Below, piece by piece: positions 1 through 8,639 of a stretch of 64,000 bases of DNA (position 1 is its first letter; the number at the start of each line of letters is the position of its first letter). Made by a program: the position numbers and the translations under genes. The notes under the pieces were generated by a model. It did not search any database and had not been told where the DNA came from. It worked only from the letters and a program-made list of their open reading frames with translations. The DNA comes from Bradyrhizobium erythrophlei. GTDB lineage: Bacteria; Pseudomonadota; Alphaproteobacteria; Rhizobiales; Xanthobacteraceae. The stretch is from NCBI GenBank assembly GCA_900129675.1, contig FSRD01000001.1, positions 4,329,501 to 4,393,500 of the forward strand, in the 5' to 3' direction.

Positions 1-390
1 GTCAAAATGGTGACACGCAAGCCGGTGACGGGCCTGGCCGGCGCGCCTTATCTGGTCGAGAACAACATCGATATCGAACGCATCGAGGAGCCGCTCAGGA
101 TTTTTCAGGGCACGGCGCGCGAGGCGGCCAAAGGCTTTCCCGCCAATCTCAACGTAGCCGTGGCGCTGTCGTTGGCCGGCCTCGGGCCTGACCGCACCAC
201 GCTGGAAATCTGGGCGGATCCGGCGCTGACCCGTAACGTGCATCGGATCGAGGTGGAATCCGATTCCGCCCGTTTCTCGATGTCGATCGAGAACATCCCG
301 TCCGAGAATCCGAAGACGGGGCGCATCACCGCGCTTTCCGTCATCGCCTATCTCCGCAAGCAAGGCTCCGCGTTGCGCGTCGGCACCTGA
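1..390 (+). CDS. nadX: L-aspartate dehydrogenase, C-terminal part (runs off the left edge)
   Basis: The reading frame is open from the first base, so the gene begins before the window; an internal ATG at 7 is not its start. The visible ~129 residues match the C-terminal domain of the aspartate dehydrogenase family (DUF108 type): a KGFPANLNVA segment, ALSLAGLGPDRT, a TRNVH motif and the closing NPKTGRITALSVIAYL. The family oxidises L-aspartate to iminoaspartate with NAD(P)+, which can feed NAD synthesis. Only the C-terminal half of the usual ~265 residues is seen, so the nucleotide-binding domain cannot be checked. A decayed partial copy lies at about 2594-2755. Confidence 0.85.
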   Translation, partial: VKMVTRKPVTGLAGAPYLVENNIDIERIEEPLRIFQGTAREAAKGFPANLNVAVALSLAGLGPDRTTLEIWADPALTRNVHRIEVESDSARFSMSIENIPSENPKTGRITALSVIAYLRKQGSALRVGT

Positions 391-669
391 GTATTTGGGC
401 CCCGCGAGGCCGCGCCCGCATGTGTCGCATGCGCCGGCTCGAATATTTGCTGGGCAGTACGTTGCCTAAATCTTCCGGTCGCAGACGATTCTTTAAAGAG
501 CGATCCAAAGACACCGGAACAGAAACGGTGGCTGGAACTCTATCGAAAGCATGAAACTGGCTGGCGCCTTTGGCTTGCGGCGGAAGGCGACTGGGTGGTT
601 GCCGTTTCCCTGAAATCGGTTTGGTGTTGGGACGGGTTAACGAGGCATCTGCCGCATAAAGACCTTTGA
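391..669 (+). pseudogene. Remnant of a small Bradyrhizobium-type hypothetical protein
   Basis: The frame stays open right after the nadX stop up to a TGA at 667-669 but has no credible start codon. Near 519-560 it encodes PEQKRWLELYRKHETGW, which resembles REKRWRELYCKHDIAW in the intact small gene at 1486-1779. A second frame from 430 (MRRLEYLLGS) may hold the original N-terminus, which would imply a frameshift. I read it as a broken paralogue of the 1486-1779 gene; function unknown. Confidence 0.25.
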
Positions 670-1056
670 TCGGGTAGCCGCTTGCTTGCAAGGCGCCGCG
701 CGAATTTGCCCGATGGATATTGGTTCCCGTCAATCGTTGGTCGAACGTTCAAAAATGCTTTACCTGCCAAAAAAACTGTCTCTGCTGGCGAGAATGAAGG
801 AGCGAGATTTGCCCGGCGCATTTGTTGGGTGACAATGGCAGGATGGGCTTATCTACTTGGTTCGATTTTTCTGAAATGTGTGTTTGGTGTTTTTTCCTGA
901 GCGAGGAATATTTCACGACGAAATGGAAGTTGATGATTTGAGGGGCGGTGGGTTGCACAAAAATTTCAGCACGTGAACAATCTTTCGGCGTCGGGAATCA
1001 TGATGTCGTCACAACTTCGGAATGAAGATAAGCGTGGGCGAAACGGGACTACCACC
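670..1056. other. Intergenic stretch, nothing recognised
   Basis: Several short open frames cross this stretch on both strands, but none has a convincing ribosome site or recognisable sequence. No repeat or hairpin stands out. Confidence 0.4.
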
Positions 1057-1203
1057 ATGCTTCCTATCCTGATCTTGTCGTCGATATTCTTCGCTGGATA
1101 TGCGGTGCGTTCCTGGCGGTCGCACAAACGGCGCACGCACCACGCGCCCTGCCAATCCAAATCGCAGTCTCGCATGCTGGGGCAAGCGCGCCGGGCATTC
1201 TAG
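1057..1203 (+). CDS. Possible small single-pass membrane protein
   Basis: A 48-residue frame beginning MLPILILSSIFFAGYAV, one hydrophobic segment followed by a strongly basic tail (RSWRSHKRRTHH). A GGGA lies about nine bases before the ATG. The layout (N-out helix, positive-inside tail) is plausible for a short membrane protein, but there is no family match and it could be chance. Confidence 0.25.
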   Translation: MLPILILSSIFFAGYAVRSWRSHKRRTHHAPCQSKSQSRMLGQARRAF

Positions 1204-1270
1204 ATATGCGAAGAGCCTGACTCGATATGCTGTCTGGCGGCTCGTTGATACATGATTGTGGGGACTAATC

Positions 1271-1489
1271 TTGAATAGCTTTCTGATTCCAATTCTGGTG
1301 GGCGCGATAGTCGTGATTCTAGGCAGACTTCACAGCTATTATCTTGATGAGAACGAGAGAATAGCCAAGGGCTTGCGTACTCTGGATGATTTCTTGACCA
1401 GTGGCGGGCGTGCGGCAGTGGGCCGGAATTGTCATTGGGCCGGAATTGTCTGCGGGTCGATGGCTCGCAAACGCGATGTCGCGAAATGA
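1271..1489 (+). CDS. Possible small membrane protein
   Basis: A 72-residue frame. TTG at 1271 is preferred because GGGGA sits about seven bases upstream; the frame extends a little further to another TTG at 1256. Residues 3-17 are hydrophobic (FLIPILVGAIVVILG), then comes a charged segment (LDENERIAKGLRTLDDFL). The C-terminal third crosses a 17-base tandem duplication (1419-1450) and reads poorly, so the original C-terminus may be lost. The end overlaps the start of the next small gene. No family recognised. Confidence 0.35.
   Translation: MNSFLIPILVGAIVVILGRLHSYYLDENERIAKGLRTLDDFLTSGGRAAVGRNCHWAGIVCGSMARKRDVAK
1419..1450 (+). repeat. Short tandem duplication, 17-base period
   Basis: TGGGCCGGAATTGTC occurs at 1419-1433 and again at 1436-1450. 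The copies are identical over 15 bases. The duplication falls in the 3' part of the small membrane-protein frame and shifts it relative to a single-copy version. Confidence 0.85.
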
Positions 1490-1779
1490 CTAGCTCTCGG
1501 GGTCATTCACCGCGGCGATACTTTGTCGATGGCAGCGGGCGTCGCGTGCTTATCGGTTTGACGACCGAAGAAACGCGTGAATTTGAAAGACTAGACAATC
1601 TTCCGGCTCTGGATGAGACAGGCGGGCATGTTGCCCGGGATGAAAACGGTGCCCCGACCACGACCCGTGAGAAGCGCTGGCGCGAACTCTATTGCAAGCA
1701 CGATATCGCCTGGATAGAGTGGAAGACGCAAGCTCAGGCGGATCGCCGTGAAGCTTCAGGATTTGTTAAATATAATTGA
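1486..1779 (+). CDS. Conserved small hypothetical protein
   Basis: A 97-residue soluble protein starting MTSSRGHSPRRYFVDGSG. The pattern RRVLIGLTTEETREFERLD followed by TTREKRWRELYCKHDIAW is one I associate with small proteins common in Bradyrhizobium; their function is unknown. ATG at 1486 is preferred to an in-frame start at 1429 because family-like sequence begins just after it. There is no signal peptide or membrane segment. A degraded relative precedes it at 391-669. Confidence 0.55.
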   Translation: MTSSRGHSPRRYFVDGSGRRVLIGLTTEETREFERLDNLPALDETGGHVARDENGAPTTTREKRWRELYCKHDIAWIEWKTQAQADRREASGFVKYN

Positions 1780-1831
1780 GCAACCTTATGTCTTGTTTCC
1801 TGTCATCTTAGTATGAACCCGGGATACGAGA

Positions 1832-2254
1832 ATGTTTCAGCTGCTTTTGCGCGGTCGAGTACACAATTTTATCAGGGGCCGCCTGGGTGACGACGGGTTT
1901 AGGGCACGTTCGGCCGAACGGGATGCTGAGACGGATTTGGCCCGTGTCGGCTCGATTGTGACCGCGATCGAAACCGCACTGCATGCAGCAGAGAGCGAAC
2001 AATCCGGCTTGAGCCGCCGGGTGGACGATGTCCTGGCACGCGCCGCGGTGACTTTCGGAAATGGAACCGACGAATATCTGGAGCGCGATGCGCTGGATAA
2101 CTATCACCAGGATCTGTTTGGCGCCGAGATTTTAAATGGGCAGCGTAGGCTCAAGGAACTGGCTACGGAGATTTCCCATTTCAGATTTATGAAGGCCGCC
2201 GTGCTGAGCAGGTTCCCGTCCTACAAGACGCCGGAAACCAGGCAGAGCGTCTGA
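1832..2254 (+). CDS. Hypothetical protein
   Basis: A 140-residue, mostly charged and helix-prone protein with no signal peptide or membrane segment. It contains DLARVGSIVTAIETALHAAE, a long amphipathic stretch, and ends in a basic tail. Coding bias is typical of the window and no overlapping frame competes. No family was recognised. Confidence 0.5.
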   Translation: MFQLLLRGRVHNFIRGRLGDDGFRARSAERDAETDLARVGSIVTAIETALHAAESEQSGLSRRVDDVLARAAVTFGNGTDEYLERDALDNYHQDLFGAEILNGQRRLKELATEISHFRFMKAAVLSRFPSYKTPETRQSV

Positions 2255-2319
2255 AGATTGATCAGGCGGCTCCAAACCCTTGCTCGTCAAGACTGCTTAA
2301 TCGACCATCAATTGCCGGT

Positions 2320-2559
2320 TTAGCGAACGAATCCGGGTGTGGTAGTTCGTTTTACTCCCCCAAGATCCTTGCCGTCCCAAGGTCTAGCGATGGACTCTTT
2401 AGCCACACGGTCTACCTCGCGCGCTCGATCTGCTTTGATTTGCTCTCTGATTGTAAGCTCGGGGGCCGGGCTGCAATCCTTGCAAGGGTCCGATGCTGCC
2501 GACGCGGGGGCCGAGCAAGCGGCGAAACCCAACAATAATAGTGTTAGTGCTCTAGCCAT
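2320..2559 (-). CDS. Small exported protein
   Basis: 79 residues with a clear Sec signal (MARALTLLLLGFAACSAPASA, cleavage near residue 21-22). The LLGFAACS stretch could also act as a lipobox around Cys15. The mature part is short and charged (DPCKDCSP, then IREQIKADRAREVDRVAKES). The CxxC pair near the mature N-terminus might bind metal or form a disulphide. Function unknown. Confidence 0.5.
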   Translation of the reverse strand: MARALTLLLLGFAACSAPASAASDPCKDCSPAPELTIREQIKADRAREVDRVAKESIARPWDGKDLGGVKRTTTPGFVR

Positions 2560-2593
2560 GATTTGTGCGTAGCAGCATTATGCCGGCTAAGCC

Positions 2594-2755
2594 AGCCTGC
2601 TGAAGCTCGTCTCGTTCGGGTGCGGCAATATGGGTATCGCAGGAAGCTCGGGCCGCGGCGGATTCCGATCGAACGCATCAGGAGCCGCTCCGGACGCTTT
2701 CGGTCATCGCCTATCTGCGCAAGCAGGGGTCGGCCCTGCGCGTCGGCACTTCATC
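2594..2755 (+). pseudogene. Decayed fragment of a nadX-like gene
   Basis: Bases 2667-2690 (ATCGAACGCATC, then AGGAGCCGCTC) and 2694-2750 (ending CTGCGCGTCGGCACT) closely match two separated parts of nadX at 70-105 and about 330-387. The ~230-base core between them is missing and there is a single-base indel. Just upstream, 2600-2638 reads LKLVSFGCGNMG, which looks like the start of a Rossmann fold. I infer an old duplicate reduced to its ends; it cannot make a working enzyme. Confidence 0.55.
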
Positions 2756-2769
2756 CGCCTCGCGCGGAA

Positions 2770-3558
2770 TTATACGGCCAACAAGCGGCTGCCCTGGATC
2801 GACAGCAAGGTAAGATTCCCGGTGGCGTAGGCTCCGGTGTCGATGTTGGCCCGATTGGAAAGAACTTCCGCGCAGCGAACCGGGGTATGGCCATGCACAA
2901 CGTATTTTCCGAAATTCTTCTGGCTGTGCAGAAATTTCTCGCGGATCCACAACAGGTCAGCTTCCTGTTGCTTGGACAGGGCAATGCCCGGACGGACACC
3001 GGCGTGAACGAAGAAGAAGTCTCCGCAGGTGAAGGTCAGGCGCAAGCGTTGCAGAAAATCGAGATGCCGTGGGGGCAGTGCGGCGGCAAACTCCCTCACC
3101 AATTCACGTTGTTCCTCATCGTCCGGATGGAGCGACGGCGAGAGGCCGTAGGACATCAGGGTTTGCCTCCCGCCAAACTGGAACCAATCGGCAATGCGCG
3201 AGGGATCGCGAAAAACGGCGCCCAGGAACGCTTCGTGGTTGCCTTTCAGGAACACCATATTTCCGCGCCGGCTGCGCCTGATCAGGAGGTCGAGTGTCGC
3301 GCGCGAGTCTGGTCCGCGATCGATATAGTCGCCGAGATACACCTCGATCGCATGACGTGGCCTGCTGTGTGCAACATCGGCGTCGATAACCCCCAACATC
3401 TGTTCGAGCAGATGCGCGCAGCCGTGAATATCGCTGATCGCGTAGATTCGAACCCCATCCGGCAACCTTGGCTTGGCCGTCGCCTTGGTAGATCGTAGCG
3501 CTGACAACATCTGGTGTCGGATATTCCTGAAACGGTTTGGGGTTGAAATGACAGGCAC
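2770..3558 (-). CDS. Metallophosphatase (serine/threonine protein phosphatase family)
   Basis: A 262-residue calcineurin-like phosphatase with the full two-metal motif set: DIHG at 43-46, GDYIDRGPDS from 76, KGNHE at 105-109, VHAG around 184-187 and HGH at 222-224. Enzymes of this PPP-like bacterial group hydrolyse phosphoesters; some members act on phosphoproteins or Ap4A, and the substrate here is unknown. The GTG at 3558 gives an N-terminal extension; ATG at 3510 also fits and keeps all motifs. A second, broken copy lies at 8676-9330 on the same strand. Its place beside the sugar-nucleotide genes may be incidental. Confidence 0.85.
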   Translation of the reverse strand: MPVISTPNRFRNIRHQMLSALRSTKATAKPRLPDGVRIYAISDIHGCAHLLEQMLGVIDADVAHSRPRHAIEVYLGDYIDRGPDSRATLDLLIRRSRRGNMVFLKGNHEAFLGAVFRDPSRIADWFQFGGRQTLMSYGLSPSLHPDDEEQRELVREFAAALPPRHLDFLQRLRLTFTCGDFFFVHAGVRPGIALSKQQEADLLWIREKFLHSQKNFGKYVVHGHTPVRCAEVLSNRANIDTGAYATGNLTLLSIQGSRLLAV

Positions 3559-3723
3559 GCTTACTCACGTCCCGAGACGGCGAACCGGGGGACGGGCACA
3601 TGTTAGCCATGAAGCCAGCCAATCACGAGCCAGAGTCCCTTGCAAATGTGTTGATTCTCTGCCGGTTTTGTGGACGCAACGCGAAATGGTCCGATTTGGG
3701 CAGGTCGAACCTCAGCGTGTACT

Positions 3724-4016
3724 TTATCGAAGCTTCGGGGTTCCGAGCGAGGGACGTCGCCCGTCGGCATGGGCCAGCGTCACGGCGTGCTTGAGCAGCG
3801 CGGTGCAGAGATATCCAAGCTGCAGCAGCGTCGCAAATATCACGATCGGCACTATTGTCCGCGACAATGTGGCGCCCTGAGCATTGGAAAGTGCCGCAAA
3901 GCAGGCCGCGCCGAGAACAATGACGGGGGCAGAGCGAGAAATCTGAATCGAATTCCGAGTATCGATACAATCAGCGTGCTGCAAATCGCCAGCGTAATCA
4001 CACAACCGTACTCCAC
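3724..4016 (-). pseudogene. Possible frameshifted small membrane protein (ExoX/SyrA-like?)
   Basis: Two hydrophobic segments lie in different frames. From a GTG at 4016 the sequence reads VEYGCVITLAICSTLIVSIL, and then in another frame APVIVLGAACFAAL and IVPIVIFATLLQLGYLCTAL, ending at 3724. The LLQLGYL stretch recalls the second helix of the small exopolysaccharide-production repressors (ExoX/SyrA family), which modulate Rhizobium EPS synthesis. That assignment is only a resemblance. A frameshift near 3940 would be needed to join the parts. Confidence 0.25.
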
Positions 4017-4110
4017 AAATGAATTGGAAACCGCAACGGGCGCCGCCTAAAGATGGCTTAATATGGCCGGTCGAATTCAGGGAAATGTCTGGCAAGTACC
4101 CTGCTGGCAA

Positions 4111-4424
4111 TGTCGGCTTGAGCGGGATTGGACGCCACCCGATCGCCTAACGATTGCGCAGCAAACGCCGGACCAGGCAGGAAACCGGCCAAAATTACAG
4201 CAAAAAAATTCGCTCGTTGCAGCTCATTCCAGCACGCACTTTGTTCGCGCGATTTTGATTCCGCGCTCCCGGGAATTGTTGTCGGTAAAATGACGTGAGT
4301 GGGAAGTGATGGCGAGAATCGTGGTCTGCCTGTCCTGCAGAAATACGATGCTCTAGTTTTTGACCCACCTGCGACATTGATCTAGATACGGCATTGGTGC
4401 GGATAACGAACAGGTGCTTGGTTC
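4111..4424. other. Intergenic stretch upstream of ugd
   Basis: About 310 bases, visibly AT-richer than the flanking genes, as expected for a promoter region. I see no clear sigma-70 or RpoN consensus and no coding pattern. Confidence 0.4.
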
Positions 4425-5745
4425 ATGCGGATAGTCGTCGTTGGAACAGGATATGTGGGACTGGTTTCGGGGGCCTGTTTCGCTGACTTCGGACATCACG
4501 TTACCTGCGTGGACAGGGATAACGAGAAGATCTCGGCGCTGTTGCGTGGCGAAATTCCGATCTTCGAGCCCGATCTTGAGCGCCTTGTGCAAAGCAATGC
4601 GCGCGCCGGAAGGCTCTCGTTCACGACCGACCTTGCCGGGCCTGTCGGCGATGCACAGGCGATCTTCATCGCCGTGGGCACCCCCCTCGCGTCGCGGCGA
4701 TGGTCACGCGGATCTCAGTCATGTGTATGCAGCGTCCCGCGCGATAGCCGAGGTGGTCAAGGGTTTTGCGGTGGTGGTTGCCAAATCGACGGTGCCTGTC
4801 GGTACCGGCGACGAGGTGGAACGGATATTCATGCAGGTCAATCCGTCGGCCGGCGTCGCCGTGGTCTCAAATCCGGAATTCCTCCGCGAAGGCGCGGCAG
4901 TGCGCGACTTCAAGCATCCGGATCGTATCGTTGTCGGAACGACCGACGAGCGCGCGCGCAAGGTGATGGGCGAGATATACCGGCCGCTTTATCTCAACCA
5001 GGCACCGATCATGTACACCAGCCGCCGCACCGCCGAGCTGATCAAGTATGCCGCCAACGCATTTCTGGCGACCAAGATCACGTTCATCAACGAAATGGCC
5101 GATCTGGCCGAAAAGGTCGGGGCGGACATTCAGGAGATTGCGCGCGGAATCGGGATGGACAATCGCATCGGATCGAAGTTTCTTCATGCGGGGCCTGGTT
5201 TCGGCGGATCCTGTTTCCCGAAAGACACCCGCGCCCTGATCAAGACCGCGCAGGATTACGATGCCCCGCTTCGAATCGTGGAGGCGGTAAATTCAGTCAA
5301 CGATACCCGCAAGCGCGCGATGGCGCGAAAGGTTGCAGCGCCGTTCGGCGGAAATCTTCGCGGCAAGACCATCGCGGTGCTTGGCTTGACGTTCAAGCCG
5401 AACACCGATGACATGCGCGAGGCGCCTTCGATTCCGCTGATCACCGCGCTGAAGGATATGGGCGCAACGGTGCGGGCGTTTGATCCCGTGGGTATGGAGC
5501 TCGCACGCCTCGAAATGCCGGATATTCACTACTCGGAGGATCCGTACGAATGCGCCGCCGGCGCCGATGCGCTGGTTATCGTCACCGAATGGGAGCAGTT
5601 TCGGGCATTGGATCTCGATCGATTGAAGCGCGAGATGGCGTGCCCGGTGGTGGTGGATCTTCGCAATATCTATGATCCCAATGAGCTGACCAAGCGCGGG
5701 TTCCTGTATGAATGCGTCGGGCGCGCCGGAAAGCCCGAAGCGTAG
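4425..5745 (+). CDS. ugd: UDP-glucose 6-dehydrogenase, interrupted by a frameshift in a C6 tract
   Basis: The enzyme makes UDP-glucuronate from UDP-glucose with 2 NAD+, supplying acidic sugar for the polysaccharide. Frame 1 from ATG 4425 gives the Rossmann start MRIVVVGTGYVGLVSG. At the conserved AVGTP turn a run of six Cs (4681-4686) replaces the expected five and throws it out of frame. The next frame carries on without loss to 5745: KSTVPVGTG, NPEFLREG, the catalytic GSCFPKDT (Cys near residue 263) and the C-terminal NDTRKRAM. Joined length is about 440 residues, normal for the family. Everything downstream is intact, so this is either a very recent mutation, a slippage switch or a sequencing error. 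Confidence 0.85.
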
Positions 5746-5811
5746 CTCGCGTTCGCCGCGCTCCGGGCGTCGGCCGGGCTCCGAAGGCTGTTTCATCGTG
5801 ACAGGAAATAC

Positions 5812-6804
5812 ATGTCCAAAAGCCCAGCGATTCTCGTAACCGGAGGAGCCGGTTACATCGGTGCTCACTGCTGCAAGGCGCTGTCGGAAGCCGGCTACGT
5901 GCCGGTCTGCTTCGACAATCTTTCAACCGGCCACCGCGATTTCGTGAAGTGGGGCCCCTTCGTCGAGGGCGACGTTGGCGATACCCAGCGTTTGACTGAA
6001 GCGATCGCGGCCCATCAGGTCGTGGCGGTGATGCATTTCGCGGCCTTCAGTCAGGTCGGCGAGTCGGTCGGCGATCCCCAGAAATATTATCTGAACAATG
6101 TCTGCGGGACGCTATCGCTGTTGAAGGCGATGCTCGAACGGGGATGCCATCGTCTGGTTTTCTCGAGCACCGGGGCAGTCTACGGCAATGCCGGGCGCGA
6201 TCCGATCAGCGAGGGCGCGGCCGGCGCGGTCGTCAATCCCTACGGCGCGTCGAAATGGATGATCGAACAGATCCTCGCGGATTATCGCAGGGCCTATGAG
6301 ATGAATTCGTTTTGCCTGCGTTATTTCAACGCCTGCGGCGCCGAATCATCGGGATCGATCGGTGAGTTTCGGGACCCCGAAACCCACCTCGTTCCACGCG
6401 CAATGATGGCACTGCAGGGACATGTCTGTGACTTTGCGATCTTCGGCGAAGACTACGAGACGCCCGATGGAACGGCGATACGCGATTACATTCACGTCGT
6501 CGATCTGGCTGCCGCGCATGTTCGGGCCGTCAATGCCCTGTTGGATGGTTCCCGTGGCGGTCACTACAATCTTGGCACGGGTTCCGGGTTCTCGGTGCGC
6601 GAGGTGCTGGCGGCCATCGAGCGCGAGACAGGACTTAGGGTTCCTCTCGTCACGAAGCCCCGCCGCGCCGGCGATCCTCCCGTCCTGGTTGCCGATCCCT
6701 CGGCAGCTAAAGCGGGTCTCGGCTTTGTTCCGGTTTGTTCCGATCTCTCGACGATCGTGAGATCCTCGTGGGTGTGGCATCAATTGGCCCACCCGAAAAG
6801 GTAA
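5812..6804 (+). CDS. galE: UDP-glucose 4-epimerase (GalE/ExoB family)
   Basis: A 330-residue extended SDR enzyme interconverting UDP-glucose and UDP-galactose in the cytoplasm. Seen: NAD-binding TGGAGYIG at 10-17, FSSTGAVYG around 118-126, the catalytic NPYGASK (Tyr144, Lys148), LRYFNACGA and RDYIHVVDLA, all family hallmarks. It follows ugd by 66 bases on the same strand, so the two probably form a nucleotide-sugar unit. A second, diverged homologue is at 48101-49084; either could instead act on pentose UDP-sugars, which motifs cannot decide. Confidence 0.9.
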   Translation: MSKSPAILVTGGAGYIGAHCCKALSEAGYVPVCFDNLSTGHRDFVKWGPFVEGDVGDTQRLTEAIAAHQVVAVMHFAAFSQVGESVGDPQKYYLNNVCGTLSLLKAMLERGCHRLVFSSTGAVYGNAGRDPISEGAAGAVVNPYGASKWMIEQILADYRRAYEMNSFCLRYFNACGAESSGSIGEFRDPETHLVPRAMMALQGHVCDFAIFGEDYETPDGTAIRDYIHVVDLAAAHVRAVNALLDGSRGGHYNLGTGSGFSVREVLAAIERETGLRVPLVTKPRRAGDPPVLVADPSAAKAGLGFVPVCSDLSTIVRSSWVWHQLAHPKR

Positions 6805-7064
6805 TCCAGAACAGCAGCCTCTCTGCCAATTGCTGCTCCGCATAGTTTCGTGTTGTCGATCGTGTTCCGCAAATTATCAAAATTGTGACGCAGTTCACGA
6901 AGCTGCCGTTTTTTGAGATCGACTGCGTACATAGCGCTCACCTTGAACGGTTCTGCGGCACGCGGTGATTGTTTCAGCATCACAATACTGCAATGCAAAA
7001 TCCGATTTGTTTTTTGGTGCGGTGCCACACTCTCGCTTCGATTGGTTAGCAGTCTCCCGAGACC

Positions 7065-7088
7065 TTCCCGGCAAAGCCTTGCCGGGAA
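7065..7088. promoter_or_regulatory. Perfect 10-bp inverted repeat
   Basis: TTCCCGGCAA, four bases (AGCC), then TTGCCGGGAA. It lies 109 bases before the start at 7197. It could be an operator for a dimeric regulator or an RNA hairpin (attenuator or terminator). No T-run follows directly, although TTTTC occurs just after the stem. Confidence 0.6.
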
Positions 7089-7102
7089 TTTTCGGCAAAC
7101 TT

Positions 7103-7143
7103 ATTCGACGACGTTCGCTCCGACTGACGACGTTCGCTCGAAT
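7103..7143. promoter_or_regulatory. Direct repeat inside an inverted repeat, candidate operator
   Basis: GACGACGTTCGCTC occurs at 7107-7120 and 7126-7139, a spacing of 19 bases. The pair is bracketed by ATTCGA (7103-7108) and TCGAAT (7138-7143). It sits 54 bases before the start codon at 7197, where a regulator of exopolysaccharide initiation could bind. The protein that would bind it is unknown. Confidence 0.5.
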
Positions 7144-7196
7144 AGTGACTAGCAAGCGTTGTCGGCAGTTGCGGCGATGAAGTGAAGAGGCCTGAG

Positions 7197-8630
7197 ATGT
7201 CTGCAGCAACATATGGTACCGAAGACGTCAATGCGACGATTGCCAGCCGCGGAACTTCCCTACAAAGACCCTTCCAGATATTCTTCATCAGCGGCGATTT
7301 CCTGCTCGTCCTCCTGAGCTATCTGGCGGCAGGCATTCTGTATCGCGAATTCATGGGATCTCCTGCTGACCAGGAGGTTTCAATCGGCGCGGGCCTGATT
7401 GTCGGCGTGGCTTTCGTCACGATCGCGTTCTTCCAGGGTGTCTACGACGGCCATCGTTTGCTCAACGGAATCTGGCAGGCACGCAAGGTTGTCTTCGCAT
7501 GGATGCTGGCGCTGACAATTCTGGCTGTCGCCGCCTTTCTCTTGAAGTCGACGGCCAATTTGTCGCGCGGCACGACCATCTTGTTTGCGGTCACTGGTCT
7601 CGCAAGTCTGGGCGCACACCGTGTGGCCTGGCGCATCGGCTTGGCGTCGTCTTTCGCCAAGGGGCATTTCATCGACCGCAGGGTTGTGCTGCTCAGCCTG
7701 AAATCGCTCGATTTCACCTCGAACCGTTTCAAGGATTTGCGCAAGAACGGTTTTGACGTGGTGCGTCACTTCGTTTTGAACGCGGCACAGGACGAGGCAG
7801 CGCTCGATCTCGAGATCATGAATGTCATACGGCAGTCACGGACCACGAATGCCCAGGAGTTCCTGCTGGCGATCGACTGGAACGAACTGCCAATGCTGCA
7901 GAGGCTGAGCCAGCATCTGCGGATGGTTCCGCAACCGATCCGTTTGTTGCCCGATTTCCCGATCGCCGATCTGGTGTCGCGGCCGTTCCTGCCGGTCAGC
8001 GGGACCGTCGCGATCGAGATCCAGCGGCCGCCGTTGACGGTGTTTGAACGGGCCCAGAAGCGCTGCCTCGACATCGGACTTGCGTCCTTTGCGTTGCTGA
8101 TGCTGGCGCCGCTGATGATCACGGCGGCGATCCTGGTCAAGCTCGATACGCCAGGCCCGGTCATCTTCCGTCAGTCGCGTCGGGGCTTCAACGGCAAGCC
8201 GTTCCAGATCTGGAAGTTCCGCAGCATGACCGTGACCGAGAACGGCGCCACACTCACGCAAGCCACGAAGCAGGACAAGCGGGTGACCCGGGTCGGTCGC
8301 TTCCTGCGCCAGACCAGCATCGACGAGTTGCCGCAGCTCTGGAACGTGCTGCGCGGTGAGATGTCGCTGGTCGGACCGCGCCCGCACGCGCTCGCCCATG
8401 ACAATTACTACGACCAGGTGATCAGCAAATACGTCTACCGCCACCACATGAAGCCCGGCCTGACCGGCTGGGCCCAAGCCAACGGCTTCCGTGGCGAGAC
8501 GCCGACCATCGACCTGATGGAGAAGCGCGTCGAGTGCGACGTCTGGTATGTGAGCAACTGGAGCATCTGGCTCGACATCCGGATCATTTTCCAGACCGCG
8601 GTCGCGCTGATGTATCAGGAAGCCTATTGA
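7197..8630 (+). CDS. Polyprenyl-phosphate sugar-1-phosphate transferase (initiating glycosyltransferase)
   Basis: A 477-residue inner-membrane enzyme that transfers hexose-1-phosphate from a UDP-sugar to undecaprenyl phosphate, the first step of repeat-unit assembly. The N-terminal ~130 residues hold four or five membrane helices (FQIFFISGDFLLVLLSYL, LIVGVAFVTIAFFQGV and others). A CoA-binding-like middle domain follows, then from about residue 285 the catalytic bacterial sugar-transferase domain: KRCLDIG, a re-entrant helix, RQSRRGFNGKPF, WKFRSM, TSIDELPQLWNVL, MSLVGPRP, KPGLTGWAQ. ATG 7197 is chosen over GTG 7182 because AGAGG lies seven bases before it. Probably glucose- or galactose-specific; this cannot be told from sequence. 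Confidence 0.92.
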   Translation: MSAATYGTEDVNATIASRGTSLQRPFQIFFISGDFLLVLLSYLAAGILYREFMGSPADQEVSIGAGLIVGVAFVTIAFFQGVYDGHRLLNGIWQARKVVFAWMLALTILAVAAFLLKSTANLSRGTTILFAVTGLASLGAHRVAWRIGLASSFAKGHFIDRRVVLLSLKSLDFTSNRFKDLRKNGFDVVRHFVLNAAQDEAALDLEIMNVIRQSRTTNAQEFLLAIDWNELPMLQRLSQHLRMVPQPIRLLPDFPIADLVSRPFLPVSGTVAIEIQRPPLTVFERAQKRCLDIGLASFALLMLAPLMITAAILVKLDTPGPVIFRQSRRGFNGKPFQIWKFRSMTVTENGATLTQATKQDKRVTRVGRFLRQTSIDELPQLWNVLRGEMSLVGPRPHALAHDNYYDQVISKYVYRHHMKPGLTGWAQANGFRGETPTIDLMEKRVECDVWYVSNWSIWLDIRIIFQTAVALMYQEAY

Positions 8631-8639
8631 GGCCAATCG

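Larger units (their letters stand above)
6805..7196. other. Intergenic region with operator-like repeats upstream of the initiating transferase
   Basis: About 390 bases without a credible gene. The distal part is AT-rich. The proximal part holds a perfect hairpin (7065-7088) and a direct repeat framed by an inverted repeat (7103-7143), listed separately. It is the likely control region of the gene at 7197. Confidence 0.6.

Noticed and set aside
2563..3498. A 311-codon plus-strand frame over the phosphatase
   Set aside because: Antisense to a phosphatase with all catalytic motifs; its own translation shows no family.
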